Origin: Plasmodium relictum
Lineage: Eukaryota > Apicomplexa > Aconoidasida > Haemosporida > Plasmodiidae
Assembly (NCBI RefSeq): GCF_900005765.1
Contig: NC_041692.1
Coordinates: 1,550,001 to 1,614,000 of the forward strand
Direction of reading: 5' to 3'
DNA length: 64,000 nucleotides
Shown here: positions 1-11,241 of the stretch, one piece after another
How positions within the stretch are numbered: position 1 is the first letter of the stretch
Layout of the letters: each line of letters begins with the position of its first letter
Program-made: the position numbers and the translations under genes
Notes under the pieces: model-generated
Told to the model about the DNA's origin: nothing
The model's input: only the letters and a program-made list of their open reading frames with translations
Database searches by the model: none

Positions 1-3000
1 GAATGTTTTATATGTCCTAGTATTATATATGATGCTGTTATTAATGCAAGAGCTCTCTATATATTAAATAATGTTGATTGCGAAAAATACACATTACTAT
101 ACCAACAAGTTTTTTTATCTAGCAACAACTTAAATTTCAGTATTCATGAACAAAGCCAAATAATTAATTCTAACGATATTTTACATAATAAAATTATAAA
201 TAAATTCAAAGATGAAAAAACAAAGAAATGGAATTTTAATGATATATATTCAGAATATAAAAATGAAATAAATAAGAATAATATGCTCAATTTAGAAATG
301 AATATCAATATTAATAATTCCTATTTTATTACGGAGAAAGATGATCAACAATGTCTTCTAAGGTTTATAGGCACTTATAATATATGTAACTCTCTGATAC
401 CAATTACTCTTCAATTATCTAACAATACATACAAAGATTTAATTAAATCTATGAATGTTTATAATTATCTTAGCATTGAAGAATTAAAATATGCACTAAT
501 AGCTAAAAGTGTTAATTGTAAAGGCCTTTTTTTTCTTATCATTAATTTTTTTTATAAACCTAAAGCAGTTAACAGTTTAAAAAAATATATCATTGATTTA
601 AAACTTTTAATGTATAGCGGTATTCTAAAGAAAATAAATAAAGAAAAATTCAGTAGCAATGATATAAAAATAACAAAAAATATATGTAAACTATCAAGTT
701 CTGAAAATAAATTTAGTAATTTTTTTTCTATTTTTAAAAAAGTCAAGAAAAAACAAAAAAAAGTCAGTTCTTCAAAAAATAATAGCAATACAAATAATAC
801 TCATAGTAATAATGATAATATTGATATTAATAATGGGAATAATAACAGCAAAAAAATAAACCATAATAATAGTTATAGTCATAATAACAGTAATAATAGT
901 AATAATGGTAATGATTATTATAATAGAATGAGCAGTTATCCTAATAAAATTATAGATAAAAATTACACAAATAAAATATCTCATTCTTCCGAGAAAAATA
1001 ATTATACAAATAATTCAACAAAGAATACATGTAACAACGTAGTCAACATTAATGATTCATATTATCCTTTTTTAAAAAATAATGATAATAATAATGAAAA
1101 CGAAAATATGTTTCAGTTAAATTCAATGGATGGATATAATAGTTACCATTATGTGAATTATAAAAATTATTATCATATGTTAGAGAAAGTTAGTTTAAAT
1201 ATGTATTATTACTTAGAAGGATTAAAATATAATATATATAGATTTCAATTTCCAGAATGTATGAGAGGGTTTCTATTTCAAACTGCCTCAGAATATTTAT
1301 ATCAAAAGCATAATGCATTTCTTATTGGTATTATAACTATTAATAAAGAAATTTTTTTAAACCCTATAAATTATATTATAGGAGAAGAAAATAAATATTA
1401 TTATACATCAGATTTTTCGGGTATTATTCTAACAACCAGTTTAGATAACCTGATAAAATTATCATCTATAAAAAGTATTTCTAAAAATGTTTATGATTAT
1501 AATAATATGAGAATTCAAGAAAAGTTTAATTCCATTTTTAAGAATGTTAATAATAATAATAATAAATTCTTAAATAAAAATCAAATAAATAATAATGCAG
1601 AAGTAAAAATTGTTTTAACAGATAATGAAAGTTCATTAAATTCTTCTGATAATTTATCTTTATATAATGACAATTTTGTTAATAATAAAAATTTAAATAA
1701 ATCAAATAGAACTGATAACGCTAGTGATGAAAATATAAAAAAAAAAAGAAACTTACAGTATAATTTTGTTTTAGGTATTTATGAATTAGATAACTATATT
1801 TCTGCATATCAAAATATTTTTAAAGATAAATATAAACCCTTACTGCTAGTGTGTGGTTGGCCTGATAATATTCACTTACTCTTCAAGCATTTAAAAATTA
1901 ATTTATATAATTCAATTAAATCTCCAAAAAAAAAAAGGAATAAAAATTATGATGACATAAAGTATAATATTATCATACTATCTCTGCACGTTCCTAAATT
2001 TAATTACGTTAATGATCTTTTTGATTTTTCAAATAACGTGGTGTTTATTAGGGGATCGGCATTAAATAGCACTAATTTAATACAAGCTGGTGTTTTTTAT
2101 GCTAAAAGAATAATTATACTGAATGCTAATCATAGCTTATTTATTGATAAGGACGCTTACAGGTTAGATAATGAAGTAATTATTATTAAAAATATTATTT
2201 ATCAGTTATATCACCATATATCAAAAAATATGAATAATTACACTGATTTGATAAAAAAGGTATTCAAAAAGGAATTTAGAGACAACAGAATTAATAAAAA
2301 AAAATTTTTAAAAAAAAAGTATCATGATGTAAATGAAGTGGATTCTTCTTATATGAATGAATTAATAAAAGTAAATACATTGTCTTCCTCTAGTTATGAT
2401 TCGTCAAATAGCTCTTTAAAAAAAAAAAGAAAAATAAATTATAAAATTTTTAATGTTAATAAAAATCCTTATATAATATGTTTAATTAAAAATTCAGAGA
2501 GTTTAGAATATATAGATGGAAGTATAAACTTATCTTACGAAAATTATAATGATAATGAAAAAATGAATAAAATTTGGGAAAACTGTGGTGAGTATATTTA
2601 TACATTAGAATTAGTCTCTGCAAATATATTTGTTGATGAAATGCTACATAATTTAGTTTCATTTTCACTTCCTATAAGTAAATACGCAATAGAATATTCA
2701 GTAATATATTCATTGATAGGTACTGATGTAAATGAATATTCTAAAAATGTAAAAAAATTTCATGAGAATTTAAATCTTAGTACAGGATCAGTTTCTTTAT
2801 TGCCAATTCCATCTTATTTCTATAAAAAGAGATTTTATAAATGTTTTTCATATTTTTTACATAATAAACAATGCTTATGTATTGGAATTCTTCGATACTT
2901 AAATATTTCACCTTCATTTAATAAATCTATGAAGATATTTATTTTATCATGTCCTTCACGAACTATGAAAATTGAACGTTATGACCAGGTCAGAAAAAAA

Positions 3001-3171
3001 ATAAAAATGAAATAAAATAATAAAAAATATAAAATTGGTATACTAATAATTTAGGTGCACATTTTACATTTTATGTTAATAATATTCTAAAATAATTTTT
3101 AAACTATTTTTTTTTATTTATTAACAATTTTTTTTTTTTAGGCTTACGTAATTGCATATAAAAAGAAATAA
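1..3171 (+). CDS. K1: Potassium channel K1, C-terminal part (5' end outside window)
   Basis: The frame is open from base 1, so the transmembrane pore half lies upstream. What is visible are the cytoplasmic RCK (regulator of K+ conductance) modules of a BK/Slo-like channel. The end of RCK1 is at about bases 1-1460, broken by an Asn-rich insert near 780-1110. The second Rossmann-type RCK follows from about 1845, starting LLVCGWPDN, with a later FIRGSALN segment and IIILNAN typical of RCK strands. These modules gate the pore in response to ligand or Ca2+ in the family. The frame stops at 3015, but a phase-0 intron 2989-3141 (CAG/GTCAGA ... poly-T AG) would join YDQ to AYVIAYKKK, ending at 3171. 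That completes the usual last RCK strand. The gene is followed by a same-strand gene, as in other Plasmodium. Identity as K1 rather than K2 rests on the neighbouring CYC2. Confidence 0.85.
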
Positions 3172-3647
3172 TTTTTTTTAATAAAAAAAATATAAGTAAA
3201 TGAGTAAAATTAAAAAAGTTAAATGCCTTTAAAAAAAATTAAATAATTTAAGTGAATAATATATATATATATAAAGAAATTAAGTAAGGGATTAATAAAT
3301 TATTAAGTATTTTGTGATAAAACAATTTAAATTATTTTCAGAATTTTTTATGTAGTTAAATTTGTTCTTATTATTATGCTAATATATTTAAGATTTATTT
3401 TTTCTAAAGAAGAAAATTTTGTATCGTATCTAATTAGGATTATTTTATTTTATTTTTTTTCTAATTTCCTAATGATAAAATAAAAAAATTTTTTTTTTTA
3501 GTTGTTACATTTTTGTATAAAGAAAAAGAATATTCTTTCGTTTAGTTTTATTTTCTTTTTAATTTATTTTTTTTTAATTACACATTTTATCTTCATAGTA
3601 AAGAAAATTTTTGTCTGTAATATAAAATTATACATAAAAAAAAAAAA
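3172..3647. other. Intergenic, K1 to C12orf4-like gene
   Basis: A+T-rich spacer between two plus-strand genes. It holds poly-T runs and a short TA repeat near 3259-3271. It presumably contains the 3' UTR of K1 and the promoter of the next gene. I see no coding or RNA gene. Confidence 0.6.
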
Positions 3648-6600
3648 ATGATTGATTTGCAAAAATTTATTTTAAAAAAAACATTTAAATTTTATAGAAA
3701 TATTAATAAAAACTTAGCTCTCTTTTACATAAATTTGTTGTTTCACAACTTTAATGATGATTTAATATTAGTTTTAATTAAAACATATAATAATATATTA
3801 AATAAATACAAAAAAAAAAAAGTTGATTTTTACGATGAATATTTTATGATTTTTAATTATGTAATTTTTTCTTATTTCAATTTTTTTTCTTCTGAATTAG
3901 ACTTGAATAATTCTCTTCTTTTTGATATTTTCCATGATTTTAACATAAAATGTTTAAAAAATGGCAAAAAAAAAAAAAAAAAATTTCCAGTAAACCTATA
4001 TTATAATAAAAAGAAACCTAAAAATGAAAATCGTATTATAAATTATAGTATTTCGTATGAAAAAAATGTAAATAATTTAATAGAAAGAGAAAATCATCAA
4101 AAGTTAAGAAAAGAAGACAAATATATTAATGGTGTACTAAAAAAAAATAACTATTATAATGAAAATTATTGTCCTTACAGGAATACATGCCTTAAATATA
4201 GTGATTATCATGAAAATAGCATTTATGATTATAGGAATATTCTTCAACATAGACAAAATAATGATTATAATAAAAATACAAGTGATCGTGATGAATCCAC
4301 TTATTATATAAATAGAGAAATGGAGACGTTTTCTCTAAAAGAAAAACTATTAGAAAAAAATATTTTTCATTTATCAGAAGAAATATATCTAAAAAAAAAA
4401 AATTTAATTAAAGAATTGAAAAATTTATATGCTCATGTATACTATTGGAAATACTTAATTGAATTACAAGTGAAATGTAACAGGAAGAGTGATATAGATG
4501 AAAAAAATATTTACATAGATATTTACAAAAATATTTACAATTTATTTAAGCGCATGAATGAAAAAAATTGTGAAAATTTAGAGATACTTAATGAAAAAAA
4601 AGAAGAATTGTCAATTACTCATAATAATGAAATGGAGAACATTATAAATGAAAATAAAATAAATAAGAAAAATGGGGACTATCAACAAAAAATTAACAAC
4701 ATGGTTTATAAGCACATAGCCGAAAAAAAAGCTTTAGATAGACATATTGAGCATGAATTAAATATAATGCAACAGATAAACTTAAAAGAATATAAAGAGA
4801 ATATATTTTATATTTTTAATATTATTGGTAACAATGAAAATATTTTATCATTACCCCCTTTGCCTATAGAAGAAAAAGAAAAAGAAAAGAAACTTATCAG
4901 AAGCCAAACTAATGAAATAGAAAATACAAGAGAGTTCTTTGAAAATGATAAAGATTATAAATGTATAATAAAATCCTTTAATTTTTCTTATCTATATAAA
5001 TTAATTAAGAGTAGAATAAATATTTACAATTATTTGAATTTTCAAGTTAAGAACTCCCTATATGATGTATTAAATATTTCTATAATATTTAGTTTAGGAG
5101 AACCTTTTAATATATTTGAACAAGGTAATAAAAATAATATTGAATTTAAAAAAAAATTTTTAAAAACATTAAGCAATACTTATAACATTTATTATGTTTA
5201 TAATTATGAAAATAAAATTTATGAAAAAGGAAGTTCTTCAATTAACATGAAAAATGATAAAAATAATTTAAGTAAAAGAAATTGCTCTAAAGATAAACTA
5301 GATATTTTCAATAATGATAAAAAAAAAAACATTAATATAAAAAAAAAAGATATACAAATTATAATAAAAGAGGAAGAACAAAACAATACTACTTATCCAA
5401 AATACCAAGATTCAAAATATTTTGATGAAAAAGGAAACTTTAAAAATAGAAACTTAAAAGAAGAAAAAAACTTTTTTAACATGAGCTATTGTAGTACTTA
5501 TAAGTTTTTAAAAGAAAACTCTGTTAGATTTTTAAAAAAGAAAATTTTAAATACTAAATATACAAACATAAATACAAGCAAATTGTGTATAAAAGATAAA
5601 AAATTAAATGCTCTTATTATATATATTAATGAGGATTTTAATTATCATAAAGAAAATGTTTACAAAAATCTATTAAATATTAGTATAACGAAGACAGATT
5701 TTATTTTTCCTAATTTAAAAGAACAGTTAAATATTTTCAATGACTTTAAAAACATTACCTCATATAATTATTTACTTAATATGAAAAATAAAAACAAAAT
5801 AAAAAATTTTGATGAAAATAAATTTTTTAGAATTAATGAAAATTGTTCTTATTTCAGCCTTGGGAATATTATCATAACAAGACATATGAATCTAAATATA
5901 GCAATGAATGAAATATCAAACAAAAAGAAAAACAAAATAAATATGAATGAAAAAAATGGAAATAAAAAAAATATAGATAATTCTAAATATAAAATTAAAA
6001 CTGAAAATAACTTTAATTTAAGTAGAATTAATAATAACATACCACAAATTCCTATTTCTGAAAAATTTAGAAAAAATGACAATAATAGTATGGAAAATAA
6101 GGTATTTAATTCAAATATAAATTATGAAAATAAATGTGAATTTTATAAAAAATTTTTAAAAAAAAAAAAAAAAAAAAATATACACATAGACATTATTTTT
6201 CATGTAATAATACCAAAAAACATAAATAGAAAAAGTTTTAAAATAATTCTCTTTTCTTTATTTAAAATTCTAGATTTATGCAAAATGTATAATATTTACT
6301 CATTAAATTTTTCTCTTCCATATGTACATAATATTGTTTATAAAAGTAAAAGGCCTGCTATTTACTCTTTTATATATTCTTTCATTTTTTCAGTTTTAGA
6401 ATATATAAAAAAAAGTTCAGAGTCATCCAGCAATAGTATAAAGATATTTCATTTTATTTTTCCTCATTTAAAATTTTACGAAAACAAATATTACACAAAA
6501 AACAAATATAATGATAATAAAAAATCTAATAATCTTACTAGTTATAATTTTTCTAACACAAGCAATTTAAAAGTTGAAAAAAATAATCTTGATAATATTA

Positions 6601-6719
6601 TAGAATATAAGATGAATGAAAAAAAAAAAAGTTACAAAAAAATATCTAATGTAACAACTTTTATTGATAAAATAATAGTTAGTTTAAAAGAAAGATATAT
6701 TTTAATTGAAAGTATATGA
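3648..6719 (+). CDS. C12orf4/FERRY3-like conserved protein
   Basis: Single-exon 1023-residue protein starting at the ATG after an A-run (a typical Plasmodium start context). Most of it is Asn/Lys-rich filler. Two blocks look like the metazoan C12orf4 family (DUF2362, now FERRY3). The first is a charged helical block at about residues 345-400 (YKHIAEKKALDRHIEHEL, then KEY). The second is a C-terminal alpha/beta block at about 842-945 (HVIIPKNI, LNFSLPYV, IFHFIFPHL). This matches the family's order: histidine-rich helix, then strands ending in an F-x-F/V-P motif. The family's FERRY complex acts in endosomal mRNA transport in animals, but no such role is established for parasites. Two pure-A stretches (18 A at 3966, 21 A at 6158) encode Lys runs. 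The family call comes from pattern memory and could be wrong. Confidence 0.5.
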   Translation: MIDLQKFILKKTFKFYRNINKNLALFYINLLFHNFNDDLILVLIKTYNNILNKYKKKKVDFYDEYFMIFNYVIFSYFNFFSSELDLNNSLLFDIFHDFNIKCLKNGKKKKKKFPVNLYYNKKKPKNENRIINYSISYEKNVNNLIERENHQKLRKEDKYINGVLKKNNYYNENYCPYRNTCLKYSDYHENSIYDYRNILQHRQNNDYNKNTSDRDESTYYINREMETFSLKEKLLEKNIFHLSEEIYLKKKNLIKELKNLYAHVYYWKYLIELQVKCNRKSDIDEKNIYIDIYKNIYNLFKRMNEKNCENLEILNEKKEELSITHNNEMENIINENKINKKNGDYQQKINNMVYKHIAEKKALDRHIEHELNIMQQINLKEYKENIFYIFNIIGNNENILSLPPLPIEEKEKEKKLIRSQTNEIENTREFFENDKDYKCIIKSFNFSYLYKLIKSRINIYNYLNFQVKNSLYDVLNISIIFSLGEPFNIFEQGNKNNIEFKKKFLKTLSNTYNIYYVYNYENKIYEKGSSSINMKNDKNNLSKRNCSKDKLDIFNNDKKKNINIKKKDIQIIIKEEEQNNTTYPKYQDSKYFDEKGNFKNRNLKEEKNFFNMSYCSTYKFLKENSVRFLKKKILNTKYTNINTSKLCIKDKKLNALIIYINEDFNYHKENVYKNLLNISITKTDFIFPNLKEQLNIFNDFKNITSYNYLLNMKNKNKIKNFDENKFFRINENCSYFSLGNIIITRHMNLNIAMNEISNKKKNKINMNEKNGNKKNIDNSKYKIKTENNFNLSRINNNIPQIPISEKFRKNDNNSMENKVFNSNINYENKCEFYKKFLKKKKKKNIHIDIIFHVIIPKNINRKSFKIILFSLFKILDLCKMYNIYSLNFSLPYVHNIVYKSKRPAIYSFIYSFIFSVLEYIKKSSESSSNSIKIFHFIFPHLKFYENKYYTKNKYNDNKKSNNLTSYNFSNTSNLKVEKNNLDNIIEYKMNEKKKSYKKISNVTTFIDKIIVSLKERYILIESI

Positions 6720-7074
6720 TGCTAAACTAATAGGAAATTATAAAAACATTAATAATAGAAATAAAACTAATTATGATTATTGACAACATTAAAAAAATTA
6801 AATGACATTAGTGATAAAAAAAAAAAAAAAAATAAAGAAGATAATAATTGTAATAAAATAAATAAATGATAATATTAATAATGATGAAATTTATCTAAAA
6901 GATATATATAAAAAAATAAATTGAAATATATATTTTTTTTTCATATTTTTTTTTTTTTTTTTTTTTATTTTCAAATAAATGTTTATACATAGTATAAAAA
7001 AATTATTATAAATGTTAATTCAAATATTAATAATTTTTGTAAAACAATAATAAAGGTAACATTTCTAACCTCTA
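6720..7074. other. Convergent intergenic spacer
   Basis: Short spacer between the 3' ends of two converging genes. It contains poly-A and poly-T tracts, the longest T run around 6948-6966. I see no gene in it. Confidence 0.6.
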
Positions 7075-9900
7075 TTATATATTTATATCTAAATCAATAT
7101 GAGTCTTAGTAGCATTTTTCGTATGACCACCTATAAAAACATCATTATTTATTTCTAAATGAATTAAATCATCTGTATCATATTTTTTCATATTTAATAA
7201 ATTTATTAACATTTCTTTTTTTAATTTTTCGATTAATTTATTATCATTTATATGTATCTTTTCTTCATCTTTATATATATCTTTAAATAAAGAATAATAA
7301 TTGAATCTATCATATATTAATTTATTAACCTTCAGAATATATTTTAGTGCTCTAAAATTTTTACAAATACTAAAAACATATTCATTTTCATTATCATTAT
7401 CAAACAATTTATAAATATTATTAATTATACTTTCTAATTTTTCAGGATCATACGAATCAATATCTTTTCTGAATTCTCCTATAATGCGAAAACGCTTACT
7501 GATATTTTTGCTTGAGAGTGAAATATTTGGATAATTTTTTTTGTTTGAAATATTTTCAGAGTCATTTGCACTTTTATCTACTTTACCTCTACAAATATTA
7601 GTACTGTTTAAATTTTCTATATCAGGTTTTAAAGTAGAATTTATTTTTTTTTTAATATCTGAATTATATAAATTTACTAAATCATATTCTGTATATTTTT
7701 TATCTATTTTCACTTTATGTTTGTTTATCATTTTCTCATCAGTATAAATATCATTTTGATTAATTTTATATTCTTTATTATTCTTATGTTTTGTTACATT
7801 TATGAAATCGTTTTTAGTGATTTTTCTATTTTCATTAGATTCATATTGATCATTAATTTCATTTTTTTCTAAGGAGTAATCTTTTACATTATTTTCTTTA
7901 AATATTTTGAGAAAAAAAGAAATTAATGTATTTATTGAATTATGAGGATTTTCACTTTTATATTTAACTTTATCATCTTTATTTTTATAATCAATATTAT
8001 TTTCATTTAAAGAAATGTGAGAATTAAAGACACTTTCACAATTAATGTTGCAAATATTATTGCTATTATTATTATTATTATTACTACATATTAAAAAGGA
8101 AGAATTTGTTTTTTTTTCTTTATGAGAAAATTCAGTATTATTATAATTATCTTTATTTTCAATTAATTTATCAAAGTTTTGAATATTACATTGAAAAAAT
8201 TCATAGTATTTTTTTAAATTTTCATTTATATCTATATCTCCTAAATAATTTAAAAAATAAATACTTTCAAAATAATTTTTAAAAATATTATCGTATTTTA
8301 AATAATAATCTTTACCATATTTTTTTATATATCTTAAAACAAAATCAGATAAGGAAAAGAGAGCATCCTTAAAGCAAATTCTAATTTTAAAAATTTTATC
8401 AAAAGTCAATTTTGTTAATTTTTCATCTTCTAAAGGATTAATTATATCTAATGTACAAAATATATCATCAAATAATTCATTTAAATAAAGATTACTGTTA
8501 AAGAAAGAAAAATTCTTTTTATTAAAAAAATTAAGTTTTGAAAAATCATATTCTTTAGAATTATTTAAAAAAAGAACCATATTTGATTTATCCTTGAATA
8601 AAGAAAAATGAGATATAAATTTAAGTACAACTTCTCCAATATATAAAAAACTATTTTTTTTATAAAAAACAAATTCATTTTCATTTAAGAATTTAGTTAG
8701 CATTAATAAAACATTGAAAGAACTAATTCCCCCTTTAGATGCATCATTTAAATCATTTTGTGATAAAAAAATTTTTAGAAACATAATTAAATACTTTATT
8801 AATGAATTATTTTTTATGTAATTTTGTGTTTTTATTGTACTCGTCAATGCACTTATTTGATTAAAAGAAATATCAATTGATAATTGAACTTCTCTGAAAT
8901 AACATTTAACTATAGGGACACGAGCATGCAATATTTTTTTAATATCAGTATTTGTAAATAGTTTATCCTTACTCATTTTATTGTATAATACGTGAATATT
9001 ATTTTTATTAGATTTACATTCGTTATATATACAAATATCTATATCTGAATTATATATATCTAAATCTGTATTGCAAGAACCAAACACTATCATGTAAAAT
9101 GTAGGAAAAACCTTCTTAAGAAATTGTTTTATTCTTTTTAATATTTGTTTTCTTATTAATATTTCAATAGAAGTTGGTTTCATTAAATGGATTAAGTAGA
9201 CTATTTCTCTACCAATATTATTGAATACTTTTATTAAGGAATTACTTATAAATTGACTTTTAATAGTATTTACAATATTTTTTTCGTCATATGTATTACT
9301 ATCATTCATTTTTTCTGATATGCTACAAAAATAAGTGTCTTTTTTTATTTCATTTATTACACTATCATAATTACTATTTTTATATAAATATAATTTCCTT
9401 AATTCTTCTATATAAGTACTTAAAACATTCTTATCTTCTTCACCCATCCATCTGCTTCTTTCATATCTAAAATCAGAAAAAGAATTAAATCCCTTTTTTT
9501 TTTTTGAATAATGTTTAAATATACCATTATCATTTAATCGTTTAACTTTTTTATAAGAATTATTTTGAATCTTATTATATTCATGTTTACTTTTTGAGTT
9601 TAATAAATTACTCATAATTATATCTTTCTTTTCTTTTGAGTATATATCTCTCTTTTCTTTTAAATATATATCTTTCTTTTCTTTTGAATATGTATCTTTC
9701 TTTGTCTTTTTTTTAGTTTTCTTTTTTTTTCTATTAAATAAGCTATTACTTCTTTTTTCATTAATATGTTCTTCATTATTATAAAATAAATGTTCACTAA
9801 AGGAATTATATAAGTTCCTCTGTATACCAGCTATTTTTTTTATTTCCTTATTTCCTTTTTTTTTTTCTAATATTTCTACTATTTTATTTCTTTTAGTCAT
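7075..9900 (-). CDS. Trf4/Cid1-type nucleotidyltransferase (non-canonical poly(A)/poly(U) polymerase)
   Basis: A 941-residue protein that should add nucleotides to RNA 3' ends. The polymerase-beta fold is clear. FGSC is at residues 273-276, followed by SDIDI with the metal-binding aspartates D286 and D288, and the third carboxylate lies in LSIDIS (D343). The central nucleotide-recognition motif GGISSFNVLL is at 390-399. A PAP-associated helical region follows to about residue 560. The first 250 residues are basic and include about three copies of a YSKEKKDI-type repeat (residues 68-95). The C-terminal part has a long Asn-rich insert. I cannot tell from the sequence whether it adds A or U. Both neighbours have separate transcription units: CYC2 lies upstream on the same strand, about 1.3 kb away. 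The start is the first ATG of the frame. Confidence 0.85.
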   Translation of the reverse strand: MTKRNKIVEILEKKKGNKEIKKIAGIQRNLYNSFSEHLFYNNEEHINEKRSNSLFNRKKKKTKKKTKKDTYSKEKKDIYLKEKRDIYSKEKKDIIMSNLLNSKSKHEYNKIQNNSYKKVKRLNDNGIFKHYSKKKKGFNSFSDFRYERSRWMGEEDKNVLSTYIEELRKLYLYKNSNYDSVINEIKKDTYFCSISEKMNDSNTYDEKNIVNTIKSQFISNSLIKVFNNIGREIVYLIHLMKPTSIEILIRKQILKRIKQFLKKVFPTFYMIVFGSCNTDLDIYNSDIDICIYNECKSNKNNIHVLYNKMSKDKLFTNTDIKKILHARVPIVKCYFREVQLSIDISFNQISALTSTIKTQNYIKNNSLIKYLIMFLKIFLSQNDLNDASKGGISSFNVLLMLTKFLNENEFVFYKKNSFLYIGEVVLKFISHFSLFKDKSNMVLFLNNSKEYDFSKLNFFNKKNFSFFNSNLYLNELFDDIFCTLDIINPLEDEKLTKLTFDKIFKIRICFKDALFSLSDFVLRYIKKYGKDYYLKYDNIFKNYFESIYFLNYLGDIDINENLKKYYEFFQCNIQNFDKLIENKDNYNNTEFSHKEKKTNSSFLICSNNNNNNSNNICNINCESVFNSHISLNENNIDYKNKDDKVKYKSENPHNSINTLISFFLKIFKENNVKDYSLEKNEINDQYESNENRKITKNDFINVTKHKNNKEYKINQNDIYTDEKMINKHKVKIDKKYTEYDLVNLYNSDIKKKINSTLKPDIENLNSTNICRGKVDKSANDSENISNKKNYPNISLSSKNISKRFRIIGEFRKDIDSYDPEKLESIINNIYKLFDNDNENEYVFSICKNFRALKYILKVNKLIYDRFNYYSLFKDIYKDEEKIHINDNKLIEKLKKEMLINLLNMKKYDTDDLIHLEINNDVFIGGHTKNATKTHIDLDINI

Positions 9901-11241
9901 TTTATTATTTTTTGTTAATCTTTTATTTTAATAAAAAAAATAGGTATTATTAAATTCTTCACTATTAGTAACTTTATGATTTTTTTTTTCTTTTTTTTTA
10001 AATTTTTAATTTTGTAGCCTTGTGTAAGTTAATATACATTTAAAATGGACTAATTTTAATGCTCAAATAATTAACACAAAAAAATTTCTTTTTTATTTTT
10101 TCTTTTTACTTTTTTCTTTTTTTTTTTTTAGTTGTAAATTTATTTTCTACCTTAACACCATTTTTAAATGTTAACTTTCGTATATTTATGTAAGGTATTT
10201 TTTATATAGTTTATACAAAATAAAATTTTAATTACAACCTTTAAAAAAATTATTTTATCTTAATATCTTATTTTTACTTAAAGTAGTTAAAATTTACATA
10301 AAATTATAACTTTTTTTTTTTTTTTTTTTTTTTATTTAAAAATTTTTAAGTATATTTAAAAAAAAAAAAAAAGAATTCATATATACTAAATTATTATTTA
10401 TTAAATTGTGAATATAAGAAGTAATAAGAATAACAAAAAAAAAAAAAAAAAAATTAAGAATAAAAGTAAAAATATAAAAAAATAACAAAAAAAAAAAAAA
10501 AATATTCATATAACAAAACTACGATAAAAAAATGTCAATATGCTTTCATTGTCCAATAAAATGAAATCATAAATAATTTTTATCTTCTTATGATTCTTTA
10601 AATTTATCTACATAAATATATATGCAAAAAAAGGAAAAAAGAAAAAGGAAAAAGGAAAAAAGAAAAAAGAAAAAAGAAAAAAGAAAAAAGAAAAAAGAAA
10701 AAAGAAAAAAGAAAGAAGAAAAAAGAAAAAAGAAATAAACAAAATAAAATAAAATAGAAAAAAAAAAAAAGAAAAAACATAGAATAATAGTAAAGATGGT
10801 ATTATTTTTTTTTTTTTTTGTATTTTTAAAATTATTTTATTTTTCATAAAATTATGAAATAAATGAAAAAAAAAAACACAATATAATTTTTTCATTCAGG
10901 AATTCAATTTATATATAGTAAATCTCATTGGATGACGATAATTTATGCTTAATAAAAGGCTCTGAAAATATTTATATAAATATATGGCATACAAAAAGGC
11001 AAATTTTTTTTTTATTATTAAATTATCTTAATGGTAAATTAATATTAATGCAAATTTATAAAAATATATCGTAATTTAATTCTTTCTTTTTCTTTTTCTT
11101 TTCCTTTTTTTTTTTCATTTAAATATTTTGAGAAGATTTTAAAATAAATGAAGCATTAAAGATCTATACATAGGAAGAATAATATTTTTTTATTTCTTAT
11201 GATACACAAGCATTTCTTCCTTATTAATATAATTTAAGGGA
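9901..11241. other. Intergenic between nucleotidyltransferase and CYC2
   Basis: About 1.3 kb of low-complexity DNA between two minus-strand genes, holding the CYC2 3' flank and the nucleotidyltransferase promoter side. It includes a 23-base T run at 10311-10333, several A runs of 12 or more, and a heptamer microsatellite annotated separately. No gene is supported. Confidence 0.6.
10621..10740. repeat. (GAAAAAA)n heptamer microsatellite
   Basis: About 115 bases of nearly perfect tandem G+A6 units with a few 5-6-base variants at the left edge and one GAAAGAA interruption. It lies in the 3' flank of CYC2. The minus strand across it is open for about 95 codons (Phe/Leu/Ser), but only because the repeat has no stop codons. 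Confidence 0.85.

Noticed and set aside
10608-10895. 95-codon minus-strand frame rich in Phe/Leu/Ser
   Set aside because: It is produced by the stop-free (GAAAAAA)n repeat read on the other strand; no protein-like pattern.
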